A stretch of 64,000 nucleotides of DNA from Rheinheimera sp. MMS21-TC3 (GTDB lineage Bacteria; Pseudomonadota; Gammaproteobacteria; Enterobacterales; Alteromonadaceae), in the NCBI RefSeq assembly GCF_032229285.1, contig NZ_CP135084.1:2790001-2854000 (forward strand), given 5' to 3'. Every line of letters starts with the position of its first letter. Positions within the stretch are counted from its first letter, which is position 1. Below, one piece after another: positions 36,969-46,292 of this stretch. The notes beneath the pieces are model-generated. The model ran no database searches. It saw nothing but the letters and a program-made list of their open reading frames with translations, and was not told the origin of the DNA. A program made the translations under genes and the position numbers.

Positions 36969-39713
36969 TTAGAAACGTTGAGTATAACGAACGTATGGTA
37001 CACGACCCCACGGATCATATAACTCTGTATTTACAGTGTCTGAACCATAGTTTTGATATAAACGGTCGTATGTTGGATCTCTATCCGTTAAGTTTTTAAC
37101 ACCAACGGTAATAGTCGCATCCCAACCAGTGTTATAGTTAACTTGTAAGTTATGCGTTAAGTATGAAGTTAACTTCTTACCTTGCAAGCCTTCACTATAC
37201 TCTTCAAAGGTTTGACCAGCTGGGTCTGTTAACCAGTCTCTATAGACAATCGACTCTGTAGTATGAATGTAGCTCATATTCCAAACAACAGAGAAGTCAC
37301 TAATAGACCATGTAGTGTTAAGTGAACCACGAAGTTTTGGTAAACCTTCACGACCAGCAATATTTACACCGTTAGTACCGCTATAATTTGTAACATATGA
37401 AGCATTTAAAGTACTACGTAACTGACCGTACTCTTCTAAATCAAAGTTAGTATTAAGAGCTAAGTCCACACCGCTAGTTTTAGTAAAGCCAAGGTTACCA
37501 CTACCAGTTTGAACAAACACAATACCGCCAGTTGCTGGGTCAAGCTCTACACCTAAACCTAGGTTAGACTGAGCGCCGCCAGCAGAAGTACCTACTGGGA
37601 ATAATGAAATGCCTGGAGGACAGTTTTCAACAGAACCACGGTAACAACCAATTACAGTATCTACACCAATAGTACTAATTTGGTTAGTAATTTTGATGCT
37701 GTAATAGTCAGCCGTCATGTTAAGCCAGTCTGTAGCAGCCCAAGCTAAACCTAAACCATACTGCTTAGATTTTTCTGACTCTAAATTAGGGTTAGAAATT
37801 CCCCAAGAAGTAACTTGGACAGAACATGCTGGTACACCCATTGCCATTTCACAGGTTTGACGGTCATTAGTAAATGCAGCACTAAACGATGGCTTACTGT
37901 TTAAAGCGTTTAACGTTGGTGCACGGAAACCTTCACCGTAAGTAGCACGTAAAGTTAAGCTATCAATTGGTTGGAAGCGTAAGCTAGCCATTGGCGAGAA
38001 ATCACTACCGTAGTCGCTATATTTGTCGTAACGACCTGCAACACTTAGCTCAAGCTTATCAAGTAATGGGAATAATACTTCACCATAAAGTGCAGTAATA
38101 TCACGGCTACCTGCAGACGAGTTACCTGCAGAACCAACTACTTGGCCAGACTCACTTAGTGGATCATAGTTATCTTGGTAGAATTCTTCACGATATTCCA
38201 CACCCATAGATAATGCAGCTGTACCACCTGACATTTCAAACATATCTACAGAGCCGTTTAAGTAAAACTCTTTGATACTTGTTTTCATGTCACGTAATAT
38301 AGTAGTCGTAAAGCCTAAGCCTTTTGGATCACCAGAGAACGGGTCATAAATATTATATTTACCTTGGGTAATAGGAATTTGAGCTAAACCACCTACTACA
38401 TAGTTATAACCCATATCTGTTGCACGAGACTGAATATAACGAACGCCAGCGTCTACATCAACAATACCTAAAGTACCTTCAATACCACCAGAGAAGCTGT
38501 GGGTAGTTGTTTCAGAGAACGAGTCACGGTTACCTAAAGCAGCAAAACGGTGGAATAAAAACAGATCCGTATCAGCTAAAGTTTGGTAGTACGGGTCGTT
38601 CCATTCTGGGTTTAAACCGCCATCTGTAGGTGACGTTGCTGGGTGGTTAGGTGTACCTTTTGGAATAGCGATAGCACCACCTGGGAACGGGCTTGAAGGC
38701 ACCGGCGCATAACGGCCTCTTGTTTCTGATTTAGCTACGCTTGAATTAAAGAACATTGACCAGTCATCATTAATATCGTACGAAGCATTACCAAACACAG
38801 AGAAGTTTTTGCTGCTGGTTAAGTTAGCTGATGTAGCTGAGTGGTTAAACTGACAGGTACCATTAGCTGTATTCATATAGAACAAATCACTATCATCACC
38901 ATTAGTACACAGTCCAGGTACTGCTGTACCGTAAGTTGGATGCGCTAAACGTGAAGATACTGCAGTACTTGTACTTGTACTGAAGTTATTTGAATAAACA
39001 GAACCACCAGGAGCAGCATACCAATAATCGCGGTCGCGAGTATAGATAATATCTCTAGAGTTAAATGAAGCACCTGCTAAAACACGGCTCTTAGCACTAG
39101 AGGCACCTATTAAGATGCTGCCTTCTTCGGTATCGCCGCCATCATTAGTTGGTTTACCTAAACCATAGGTTAATTGCACACCATCAAAGTCTTTACGAGT
39201 GATAATGTTAACAACACCACCTAAAGCGTCTGAACCATAGATTGCAGAAGCGCCCGCTGATAGAACTTCTACACGCTCAACAGCTGCAAGTGGAATAGAG
39301 TTTAAGTCTTGTGCAGCACCTACCATTGGTGAAGTTGGCGCACGACGACCATCAACTAAGATTAAGGTACGGCTTTCACCTAAACCACGTAAACTAATAC
39401 CTGAGAAACCACCCCATGAAGAGCCTGAGGATGATTGGTAAGAACCAAATGAGTTGAAGTTAGTTTCACGAAGGAAATCTGAAACAGAAATATCACCACT
39501 TGCTTCAATAGTAGCACGGTCAAAAACTACAACCGGTAATGAGCCTTCCATATCAGCACGACTTAAGCGTGAACCTGTTACTTCAATTCGCTCAACTTTC
39601 TTAGCTGCTTCTTCTTCAGCAGCATTAACCGATGTTGCAAATGCGGTAGCAGATGCGGCACCGAAAATTATAGCTAAGCGCACAGCTTTGCTTAATTTAT
39701 TATTCATATACAT
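36969..39713 (-). CDS. TonB-dependent outer-membrane receptor
   Basis: A 914-residue receptor: signal peptide (cleavage near VNAA), TonB-box/plug start (VERIEVTGSRLSR), plug domain with ISLRGLGESRTLILVDGRR and VEVLSAGASAIYGSDALGGVVNIITR, then a 22-strand barrel ending in aromatic RYTQRF. This is the large Alteromonadales type seen with peptides, glycans or siderophores; the ligand cannot be told here. GGGAG lies about 7 bases before ATG 39713. It stands alone with its own promoter, structured leader and terminator. Confidence 0.93.
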   Translation of the reverse strand: MYMNNKLSKAVRLAIIFGAASATAFATSVNAAEEEAAKKVERIEVTGSRLSRADMEGSLPVVVFDRATIEASGDISVSDFLRETNFNSFGSYQSSSGSSWGGFSGISLRGLGESRTLILVDGRRAPTSPMVGAAQDLNSIPLAAVERVEVLSAGASAIYGSDALGGVVNIITRKDFDGVQLTYGLGKPTNDGGDTEEGSILIGASSAKSRVLAGASFNSRDIIYTRDRDYWYAAPGGSVYSNNFSTSTSTAVSSRLAHPTYGTAVPGLCTNGDDSDLFYMNTANGTCQFNHSATSANLTSSKNFSVFGNASYDINDDWSMFFNSSVAKSETRGRYAPVPSSPFPGGAIAIPKGTPNHPATSPTDGGLNPEWNDPYYQTLADTDLFLFHRFAALGNRDSFSETTTHSFSGGIEGTLGIVDVDAGVRYIQSRATDMGYNYVVGGLAQIPITQGKYNIYDPFSGDPKGLGFTTTILRDMKTSIKEFYLNGSVDMFEMSGGTAALSMGVEYREEFYQDNYDPLSESGQVVGSAGNSSAGSRDITALYGEVLFPLLDKLELSVAGRYDKYSDYGSDFSPMASLRFQPIDSLTLRATYGEGFRAPTLNALNSKPSFSAAFTNDRQTCEMAMGVPACSVQVTSWGISNPNLESEKSKQYGLGLAWAATDWLNMTADYYSIKITNQISTIGVDTVIGCYRGSVENCPPGISLFPVGTSAGGAQSNLGLGVELDPATGGIVFVQTGSGNLGFTKTSGVDLALNTNFDLEEYGQLRSTLNASYVTNYSGTNGVNIAGREGLPKLRGSLNTTWSISDFSVVWNMSYIHTTESIVYRDWLTDPAGQTFEEYSEGLQGKKLTSYLTHNLQVNYNTGWDATITVGVKNLTDRDPTYDRLYQNYGSDTVNTELYDPWGRVPYVRYTQRF

Positions 39714-39764
39714 GTGTTTCTCCCTGGACCACCATCATTATGTGTAGTGGCTCTATTTTAAACA

Positions 39765-39816
39765 GTTACCAAACTTTGCGGCGCTTGGCACTCCGTTTAC
39801 CTCGGAATATCTCCGA
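39765..39816 (-). promoter_or_regulatory. structured 5' leader of the TonB receptor mRNA
   Basis: Downstream of the promoter, the minus-strand transcript contains TCGGA/TCCGA (39802-39816, 5-base loop) and then CCAA/TTGG with a closing G-U pair (about 39768-39789). The leader is about 110 nt. I do not recognise a known riboswitch class. Confidence 0.35.
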
Positions 39817-39830
39817 TGTATCGCATATAG

Positions 39831-39860
39831 ATAATAAACGTAATATTTCAGTAGGGTCAA
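39831..39860 (-). promoter_or_regulatory. sigma70-type promoter of the TonB receptor
   Basis: On the minus strand TTGACC (39855-39860) and TATTAT (39831-39836) are 18 bp apart, placing the start site near 39824, about 110 bases upstream of the ATG. Confidence 0.65.
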
Positions 39861-40191
39861 CTGCTTTTATGGAACAATTAAGAATTTACGTTGTCAGCTG
39901 ATTATTTTGCTTAATTAGTAAGCATAAATATACATGTATTTACACTACAACAAAGTCACAAGCTAAATATAAAACCATTTATTACAACAGCTTACGATAA
40001 CAGCCTATTTTAAATAGTCAATATTCCAATGGTTTTATTTTATATCACATAAATTATATCTATATAGATATTTATCTTTGGTTTTACCGTTTAAACACTA
40101 AAACTACAAAAAATAGCTGCAAAAATAAAATTTTTGTTGTTTTTCCATTGTCCATTTGGTTGCTAACTGGTTAAAGTAGGCCATACTCTAC
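39861..40191. other. AT-rich spacer between divergent tonB receptor and dinG, nothing assigned
   Basis: About 330 bp without a credible frame or strong repeat. Runs of A/T are frequent, including TTTATATCACATAAATTATATC. I see no second promoter that I can defend apart from the SOS region next to dinG. Confidence 0.4.
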
Positions 40192-40207
40192 CTGTATATA
40201 AACACAT
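40192..40207 (+). promoter_or_regulatory. degenerate LexA box upstream of dinG
   Basis: CTGTATATAAACACAT keeps a full left half (CTGTATATA) and an imperfect right half (ACAT instead of ACAG). It lies 5 bases before the dinG start. dinG is an SOS gene in E. coli, which supports the call. Confidence 0.55.
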
Positions 40208-40212
40208 AAGTC

Positions 40213-42264
40213 ATGCTAACAGAGCAATTAAAAAGCCAAATTAGGCTAATCCACCAAAACATCAAAATAGGTATGCCTAATTACCAACCTCGGCCTAGTC
40301 AGAATAAATTAATAGCTGAAATGGCCAACATTATTGCCGGTCAGTATCACAGGCAACAGCGGATAGGCTTAATAGAAGCTGGTACAGGAACGGGGAAATC
40401 TTTAGCTTACTTATTGGCAGCGATCCCTTATGCGTTACAGCAAAAAAAAACAGTTGTTATAGCCACTGCAACCGTTGCCTTACAAGAGCAGTTAATTAGC
40501 AAAGACTTGCCCTTTTTCTTGCAGAATAGTAAATTAAATTTTGATTATTCACTGGTAAAAGGTCGGCAGCGCTATGCTTGTATTGAGCGTATAAAGCAAC
40601 AAATAAAACACCCTGAATTATTCAGCTCAACCCAAAGCGCCAATACGGCGCCAGATTGGTCTGAACTACTACAACAGTGGCAACAAAGGCACTGGCTAGG
40701 CGATAAAGACAGTTTAGCTATGTCGGTGCCAGAGCCGCATTGGCAAGCCATTAATGCTGACGCTATGCATTGCAGTAATACTAGCCTGGTTCACATTAAT
40801 TGCCCTTTTCATTTAGCCAGAGCTGAAGCTGAAACAGCACAGGTTTTAGTGGTAAACCATGCCTTGCTACTAGCTGATTTAGCTAATGGCAATAGCATTT
40901 TACCGCCGCCAGCAGATTGCATTTATATTATTGATGAGGGCCATCATTTAGCTGAGACCGCTCGAGACTTTTTTGCTGCCAGCGCGCCCTTAAACCAAAA
41001 TTCAATCTGGCTAGAAAAAGCCGCTAAAACTATTCAACAATTATTTGCGCTTTTACCTGAAACAGAAACAAGAAGTTTACTACGCTTAGAAGACAGTTGT
41101 AATGAGTTAAAGTCTTTACTTAAAGCCATTGAGAATGCGTCAGTTCCTTTTAAAGCCCGTTGGTTTGAACAGAAAACCCAGTTTCGTTTTGCTGATGCAG
41201 CTTTGCCAAAATTAATGCAGCAACAAGCTGAAGAAATAGCGCTAGTAAGCAGTAAAACTAAGTCTCAACTAGATAAAGTGCTGCAGTTAGTACAAGAGCA
41301 TATTAGTTCAAACAAAATCAGTGTTAAGCAGCGCTTGCTGTTACTGCAAGATCTCAACTACCTAGCCCTACAACTTGAACAGCAAAACGCCCTTTGGCAA
41401 CTTTATGCTGTAGAGCAAAACCAGAACAAAGCAGTAACTCAAGCTAGATGGGTAGAGCTTGCCGAGCCTAATGATAAGTTAATAGCACATGCTTGCCCGC
41501 TAGCAGTAGGTAGTAAATTAGCCAAGATGCTATTTGATGAAGCTTTTGCTGTTATTGTTTGTTCTGCTACCTTAACGGCTTTAAATTCATTCAATTATAT
41601 TAAGTATGATTTGGGCCTGCACGACTTTGAGGGCGTACAAATTGTCCAGGTTGCCTCACCTTTCGCTTATGCGGAAAAAGGCACTATTATTATTCCTAAA
41701 ATGAAAACAGAGCCTACGGTCTCTGAATTTACTACGGAGTTAATTCAGCAACTACCACATTATTTACCTAAGCAACAAGCTAGCTTAGTGCTGTTTGCCT
41801 CTTATTGGCAAATGCAGCAAGTGGCAACCGCCCTGCGAGATAAAGGCTTTTCACTGTTAGTTCAAGGTGAAGCATCGCGCCAAGCCTTATTACAGTTACA
41901 TAGCATGAACTGTAATAATAAAAAAACCAGTATTTTATTTGGCACCCAAAGCTTTTCTGAGGGCTTAGACTTGCCCGGTAATTTATTAACTAACCTTGTT
42001 ATAACCAAACTGCCTTTTGCTGTACCCACTTCCCCCTTAGAAGAGGCGTTAGCCGAAGCTATAACCAAAAAAGGCGGCAATGCTTTTACTCAGCTGGCTA
42101 TACCTGCAACAGCCAAGAAGCTAGTGCAAGCTTGTGGTAGACTTCTTAGACAAGAGCAGGATCAAGGCCGTATAATCATCTTTGACCGCCGCTTGGTTAA
42201 TAAGTCTTACGGCACCGCTATGCTTAATGCATTACCGCCTTTTCGCCGTCAGATAGAACACTAA
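40213..42264 (+). CDS. dinG: ATP-dependent DNA helicase DinG-like
   Basis: A 683-residue superfamily 2 XPD-type helicase that unwinds DNA and R-loops. Walker A is EAGTGTGKS (55-63) and the Walker B is IIDEGHHLAE; the late motifs FGTQSFSEGLDLPG and QACGRLLRQ are intact. E. coli DinG uses four Cys to hold a 4Fe-4S cluster. Here C123, C187 and C197 are in place, but the second of the C-x4-C-x5-C triple is missing; H194 lies between. The ribosome binding site is weak. The protein is somewhat shorter than E. coli DinG (716). YoaA is the other possibility, but the N-terminus fits DinG better. Confidence 0.88.
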   Translation: MLTEQLKSQIRLIHQNIKIGMPNYQPRPSQNKLIAEMANIIAGQYHRQQRIGLIEAGTGTGKSLAYLLAAIPYALQQKKTVVIATATVALQEQLISKDLPFFLQNSKLNFDYSLVKGRQRYACIERIKQQIKHPELFSSTQSANTAPDWSELLQQWQQRHWLGDKDSLAMSVPEPHWQAINADAMHCSNTSLVHINCPFHLARAEAETAQVLVVNHALLLADLANGNSILPPPADCIYIIDEGHHLAETARDFFAASAPLNQNSIWLEKAAKTIQQLFALLPETETRSLLRLEDSCNELKSLLKAIENASVPFKARWFEQKTQFRFADAALPKLMQQQAEEIALVSSKTKSQLDKVLQLVQEHISSNKISVKQRLLLLQDLNYLALQLEQQNALWQLYAVEQNQNKAVTQARWVELAEPNDKLIAHACPLAVGSKLAKMLFDEAFAVIVCSATLTALNSFNYIKYDLGLHDFEGVQIVQVASPFAYAEKGTIIIPKMKTEPTVSEFTTELIQQLPHYLPKQQASLVLFASYWQMQQVATALRDKGFSLLVQGEASRQALLQLHSMNCNNKKTSILFGTQSFSEGLDLPGNLLTNLVITKLPFAVPTSPLEEALAEAITKKGGNAFTQLAIPATAKKLVQACGRLLRQEQDQGRIIIFDRRLVNKSYGTAMLNALPPFRRQIEH

Positions 42265-42304
42265 CAAATATATAGCCTATATTAGGCTACAGGAAAAACC
42301 TACA

Positions 42305-43084
42305 GTGTTACTAGACATTGCCTTAGATCCTTCAGTGCTACTGATATTATGCAGCATTGCTTTTATTGCCGGTTTTATTGACGCCATTGCTGGCGGTGGT
42401 GGCTTATTAACTATACCTGCCTTACTTACCGCTGGTTTACCTGCTCACACAGCTTTAGGCACTAATAAGTTAGCGGCAACTTTTGGCTCTTTAACCGCCT
42501 CTATTACTTTTTATCGTAAAAAGCTAATTAACCTGCGGTATTGGCGGCAATGCATTATATTTACTGCCATAGGTGCATTAATTGGTACTCTTGTTGTTGA
42601 CCAAATTAGTACCAAAGCACTAGAAAAGTTTTTACCAATTGTTATTTTATTTGCTGCTATGTACAGCTTGTTTAACCGGATGCAGCCAGACGATAAACTG
42701 ACACTGCCCAGCCCTTCCACTAAAACCAAAATGCAGCAACGCTTACAAGGCTTAAGTTTAGGTTTTTATGATGGTATTGCCGGCCCAGGTACGGGTGCAT
42801 TTTGGATGGTATCAACTATGGCCATGTATCGGATAAACCTATTATTAACTAGCGGTGTAGCCCGCACCATGAATTTTGTTAGTAATGGGTTTTCGCTAAT
42901 TGCCTTTATTGCTTTGGGCCATGTTAACTTTGTAGTTGGTATTGCCATGGGCTTATGCTTAATGCTAGGCGCTTGGCTTGGCGCCCACTCGGCCATACGC
43001 TTTGGTAGCCGCTTTATTCGGCCTATATTTGTTACCGTAGTTGTTATGATAGCACTGCGTTTAGCTTGGCAAGCTTGGGGCTGA
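42305..43084 (+). CDS. yfcA: YfcA-type TSUP permease
   Basis: A 259-residue membrane protein with eight hydrophobic segments and the family start FIAGFIDAIAGGGGLLTIPALL; the second repeat reads GFYDGIAGPGTGAFW. The transported anion is unknown. It starts with GTG at 42305, 40 bp after dinG, and ends 3 bp before priC, so the three probably share a transcript. Confidence 0.88.
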   Translation: MLLDIALDPSVLLILCSIAFIAGFIDAIAGGGGLLTIPALLTAGLPAHTALGTNKLAATFGSLTASITFYRKKLINLRYWRQCIIFTAIGALIGTLVVDQISTKALEKFLPIVILFAAMYSLFNRMQPDDKLTLPSPSTKTKMQQRLQGLSLGFYDGIAGPGTGAFWMVSTMAMYRINLLLTSGVARTMNFVSNGFSLIAFIALGHVNFVVGIAMGLCLMLGAWLGAHSAIRFGSRFIRPIFVTVVVMIALRLAWQAWG

Positions 43085-43087
43085 CCT

Positions 43088-43633
43088 ATGTCATTAACAG
43101 AAGTATTACAGCAGCAATTAAATCAATTAAAGCAACAAGCTGATAAAACTGATTTAAAGCGGCCCTATGGCAAACCACAAAATTGGTTTGATAGTGAATT
43201 ATTTAGCTGTCGCTCAGCAAACTTAGCTGAATATGTTGCCGAAGCACAGCGAAACTTAAAGCGACTAACAACATCCACTTCATTATCAGCGCTTGCTAAG
43301 CAGCGTTTAGTCCAGCGCCTGAGTGAACAAGTAAATGCGCTGACTCAGGCATTTCGTAATATTGGTTTGCACCAACAATCCTTTAGCCGCCGTGCCACTC
43401 AAAAGGTGGTAGAGAATATTACTGCCTCAAGCCAGCAACTGTATCAACAATTAAGTGACTATCAAGGTTTTGAGCGCCGTTTACTCGATATGATAAGCTT
43501 AGCTAGCCGTGATAATAGTGCTGAACAAGTCCAACGCACCCTTGCTTTACACCAACGTCTTGGCCGTTGCCGCAAGGCTATTTCTGCGGTTGAGCAGCAA
43601 ATTCAAGATTATGAACGACAACAAATGTCATGA
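43088..43633 (+). CDS. priC: primosomal replication protein PriC
   Basis: A 181-residue helical protein with the PriC pattern: an early FDSELFSCRSANLAEYVAEAQRNL segment and a late FERRLLDMISLASR...RLGRCRKAISAVEQQI segment. PriC reloads DnaB at stalled forks. Its last four bases overlap the next gene (ATGA). Confidence 0.88.
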   Translation: MSLTEVLQQQLNQLKQQADKTDLKRPYGKPQNWFDSELFSCRSANLAEYVAEAQRNLKRLTTSTSLSALAKQRLVQRLSEQVNALTQAFRNIGLHQQSFSRRATQKVVENITASSQQLYQQLSDYQGFERRLLDMISLASRDNSAEQVQRTLALHQRLGRCRKAISAVEQQIQDYERQQMS

Positions 43634-44571
43634 TGCCTAGTAATTTACCTGCTTTAATTTACCACCCCTGTTATAGCGAACTCACTTTACCTGAGCGCCA
43701 TCGTTATCCTATTGATAAATATCGTCAGCTTTATCAGCAGCTGCTAGCCCTAAATGTGCCAGCAGAAGCCTTTACAAGGCCAAGCAGCGCTAGCATAGAG
43801 CAATTAGCGATCTGCCACAGCCCAGATTATATCAATGCCTTACAGGATGGCAGCCTTTGCCCTAAAGCAATGCGCCGTATTGGCTTTCCTTGGTCAACAG
43901 CCCTATTTAAACGCTCATTGCAGTCGTTAGGTGGCAGTTTAGCCACTGCCCAGCTTGCTATGCAACAGGGTATAGCTATTCACTTAACTGGCGGTTATCA
44001 CCATGCCTTTTTCGCTGAAGGCTCAGGCTTTTGTTTATTTAATGATTTAGTTTTTACTGCTAAGTCGATGCTGCAACAAGGCGTAGAAAAAATCCTTATT
44101 TTTGATTTAGATGTGCACCAAGGTGACGGCACGGCTCATATGGTAGCAACCGAACCAAGAATAATTAGCAGCTCAATTCATTGTGAGAAAAACTTTCCCG
44201 CTAGAAAACAAGTTTCAGATTGGGATATAGGCGTAAGCAAAGATTGCAGCGACACGGAATATCTAGAAACGGTAGAGCAAAGCCTTAGCACCTTAATTCG
44301 TTTACACCAGCCAGATCTAGTTATTTACGATGCGGGAGTAGACTGCCACCAAGCAGATGAACTAGGTTTGCTTAACTTATCAACCGAAACACTATATCAG
44401 CGAGATTTATTGGTGTTAAATTTTTGTCGCCAGCAACAGATCCCCGTTGCTGCGGTTATAGGTGGCGGCTACCAGCGCAATATTACTGCGCTGGTGCAAT
44501 TACATCTGCAATTATTTAAAGCTGCCTTTACTGTTACAGGTTCAAGCTTGGCCAGCAAAATAAAAACCTAA
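43630..44571 (+). CDS. histone deacetylase-family (class IV-like) zinc hydrolase
   Basis: A 313-residue arginase/deacetylase-fold enzyme. The His pair is in GGYHHAF, zinc ligands in FDLDVHQGDGT and YDAGVDCHQADELG, all intact, so it should be active on acetylated amines or lysines. The IYHPCYSELTLPERHRYPIDKY start is typical of the family. It overlaps priC by 4 bp at its start and runs 30 bp into the convergent kynA gene at its end. Confidence 0.9.
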   Translation: MMPSNLPALIYHPCYSELTLPERHRYPIDKYRQLYQQLLALNVPAEAFTRPSSASIEQLAICHSPDYINALQDGSLCPKAMRRIGFPWSTALFKRSLQSLGGSLATAQLAMQQGIAIHLTGGYHHAFFAEGSGFCLFNDLVFTAKSMLQQGVEKILIFDLDVHQGDGTAHMVATEPRIISSSIHCEKNFPARKQVSDWDIGVSKDCSDTEYLETVEQSLSTLIRLHQPDLVIYDAGVDCHQADELGLLNLSTETLYQRDLLVLNFCRQQQIPVAAVIGGGYQRNITALVQLHLQLFKAAFTVTGSSLASKIKT

Positions 44572-45639
44572 ATGACGTTTAATGTCTTTTGGTAATGCCG
44601 GTAAATCAGACTTAGGTAATAAGAAGGTTGCCATATTAAATAAATCAGTAAAAATTCGATTCTTCTCAGTGGTGCGCTTTAAGTAATCATGACCTGATGA
44701 GCCACCAGTGCCAATTTTAGTGCCCAACATTCTTTGCACCATCATGGCATGTTTATAACGCCAAATAGTTAGGTTTTCGTCAATCTCTGTTAAACAAGTT
44801 AGCAGCTGAAATGGTAAATTAAACATCGGCTCTTCTTGGTATAAATTAATAAACAATGCTGATAACATAGCTTTTTGGCTTAACCTAAATGCACCGTCTT
44901 TTTGTAGTTGCTGATATTTATCGGCATCTAATAGCGCTGAAAATTTTTCAGCCGTGCGCTCAATTTCTTTTAACTGCATTTCACGCTCATGTTCAGCAAT
45001 TTGCTCTATGCCTTGCACGGTTTTTTTATCATCAGCAAGCATTGTTTCAGTAGCTTGGCCATACATTTGCCAAAAGCTAAAGTTATCTAATTGTAAAAAC
45101 GGCATCCGCTCTAGCCATTTTTCAATACGCTCGAATAAACTAGGCTCATGCTCTAGTTGTTGCAAGAAATCACGATCTTTATCATTTAAGCGGCTGTAAA
45201 ATGAGTTTTTATCAAAATCAATCCGATAATCACTCTTTAAACCTAAGCCAATTTCTAGCATTTTAAATTGCACACTTTGAAAGCCTGAAGCTGGTACTAG
45301 GTAGTCACGAAACGACATAAAGTCTTGCGGTGTCATGGTTTCTATTACGGCAATTTGGCTGTTAAGTAGCTTTTGAATAGTAATAATGCGCTTTAATTTA
45401 TGCACTATGCCGGTTAACTGCTCGTCTTTTACTTCTGCCTCGGCAAATACAGACATAACCGCTTTTAATTCATGTAGAATTTGTTTAAACCACAACTCAT
45501 ATGTTTGATGCACAATAATAAATAGGGTTTCATCATGGGCTTCAGCAGCATATTTAGCGCTTTCAGGTGCTTGAGCGGTTAATATTTTTTCTAACTGTAA
45601 GTAATCGCCATAGTAACAAGGTGTTGTATTTTTTTGCAT
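44542..45639 (-). CDS. kynA: tryptophan 2,3-dioxygenase
   Basis: A 365-residue haem enzyme that opens tryptophan to N-formylkynurenine. Present are YYGDYLQLEKILTAQ, the distal-His segment ETLFIIVHQTYELWFKQ, LVPASGFQSVQFKMLE, the haem-ligand His in RYKHAMMVQRMLG and the GTGGSSG-x-x-YL signature. It has its own start with no operon partner; kynB/kynU are not in the window. Its 3' end overlaps the HDAC-family gene by 30 bp in the convergent direction. Confidence 0.95.
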   Translation of the reverse strand: MQKNTTPCYYGDYLQLEKILTAQAPESAKYAAEAHDETLFIIVHQTYELWFKQILHELKAVMSVFAEAEVKDEQLTGIVHKLKRIITIQKLLNSQIAVIETMTPQDFMSFRDYLVPASGFQSVQFKMLEIGLGLKSDYRIDFDKNSFYSRLNDKDRDFLQQLEHEPSLFERIEKWLERMPFLQLDNFSFWQMYGQATETMLADDKKTVQGIEQIAEHEREMQLKEIERTAEKFSALLDADKYQQLQKDGAFRLSQKAMLSALFINLYQEEPMFNLPFQLLTCLTEIDENLTIWRYKHAMMVQRMLGTKIGTGGSSGHDYLKRTTEKNRIFTDLFNMATFLLPKSDLPALPKDIKRHLGFYFAGQA

Positions 45640-45772
45640 TATAGTTGTCCTTTACCTAGTGATAAATCATTGTAACAAGCTAACTGTTGAACTCAATGTT
45701 TCAGTGGTGTTTTAAGCCAAAGCTGATTATGCTCTAACTAAGCTTAAATTAGGTTACTAAAACGAGGTTAGT

Positions 45773-46036
45773 ATGAAACTTAACGATGACATTCATAACT
45801 ATTATGAAAAACTATTACTGCAGCACTTAGTCGATTTAGGCCTTGATAAAAGCAAAAATGCGGAGTATTTGGCTGATTTAATCTGCATAAGTTTAAACTT
45901 ATTACCCCCACGCTATATTCGCTATGAAGTCGACATGGCTTTTTACCTACCCCAAAGTGAGCGTTTTGAAATGGAAATGAAGGTAAAAGAAGCGGTAGCG
46001 CGCGCGCAAGATTTTTTGGATACTAAACGTGACTAA
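45773..46036 (+). CDS. ComFB-like small protein
   Basis: An 87-residue protein with the ComFB pattern: N-Y-Y-E near the start, then ISLNLLPPRYIRYEVDMAFYL. ComFB relatives are short proteins of uncertain function; recent work in cyanobacteria ties some to cyclic di-nucleotides. GAGG lies a few bases before the ATG. It overlaps the following 54-codon gene by 8 bp. Confidence 0.75.
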   Translation: MKLNDDIHNYYEKLLLQHLVDLGLDKSKNAEYLADLICISLNLLPPRYIRYEVDMAFYLPQSERFEMEMKVKEAVARAQDFLDTKRD

Positions 46037-46193
46037 ACCGCTAAACCAAGCGCCAGCCCATATTAAGTTGGCGGTTGATTTAATTTTACTGCTAGAGCAA
46101 AACGGACTAGAGCCTAAAACAGTGTTAGCTGCTTTAGAGGTTGTAAAACAAGACTATATTAAAAAGAGTCAGGTAGAATCTACTCAGCGATAA
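46029..46193 (+). CDS. ybaM: YbaM-like small protein (DUF2496)
   Basis: A 54-residue protein starting at GTG 46029 that reads APAHIKLAVDLILLLEQNGL and LAALEVVKQDY, matching E. coli YbaM/DUF2496 almost in register. Its role is unknown. The start overlaps the comFB-like stop (GTGACTAA), so it is translationally coupled to it. Confidence 0.8.
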   Translation: MTKPLNQAPAHIKLAVDLILLLEQNGLEPKTVLAALEVVKQDYIKKSQVESTQR

Positions 46194-46252
46194 TGCGTTT
46201 TTTATTGCCAGCAGACGTTGCATTGTCTAAATAGACTAGGTCATCTATATAG

Positions 46253-46277
46253 TTTAGCGGCCCAGTAAGCCGCTAAA
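46253..46277. terminator. hairpin between convergent ybaM-like and DUF6746 genes
   Basis: TTTAGCGGC (46253-46261) and GCCGCTAAA (46269-46277) form a perfect 9-bp stem with a 7-base loop. The plus strand then reads TGTATTTT, so termination of the ybaM side is more likely than of the other, but both genes end here. Confidence 0.6.
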
Positions 46278-46292
46278 TGTATTTTAAGTCTA

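Noticed and set aside
45715..45772. Third copy of the shared dyad element, upstream of the comFB-like gene
   Set aside because: It shares only short AT-rich words (TATGCT, CTAACTAAG) in a different order; similarity is not convincing.
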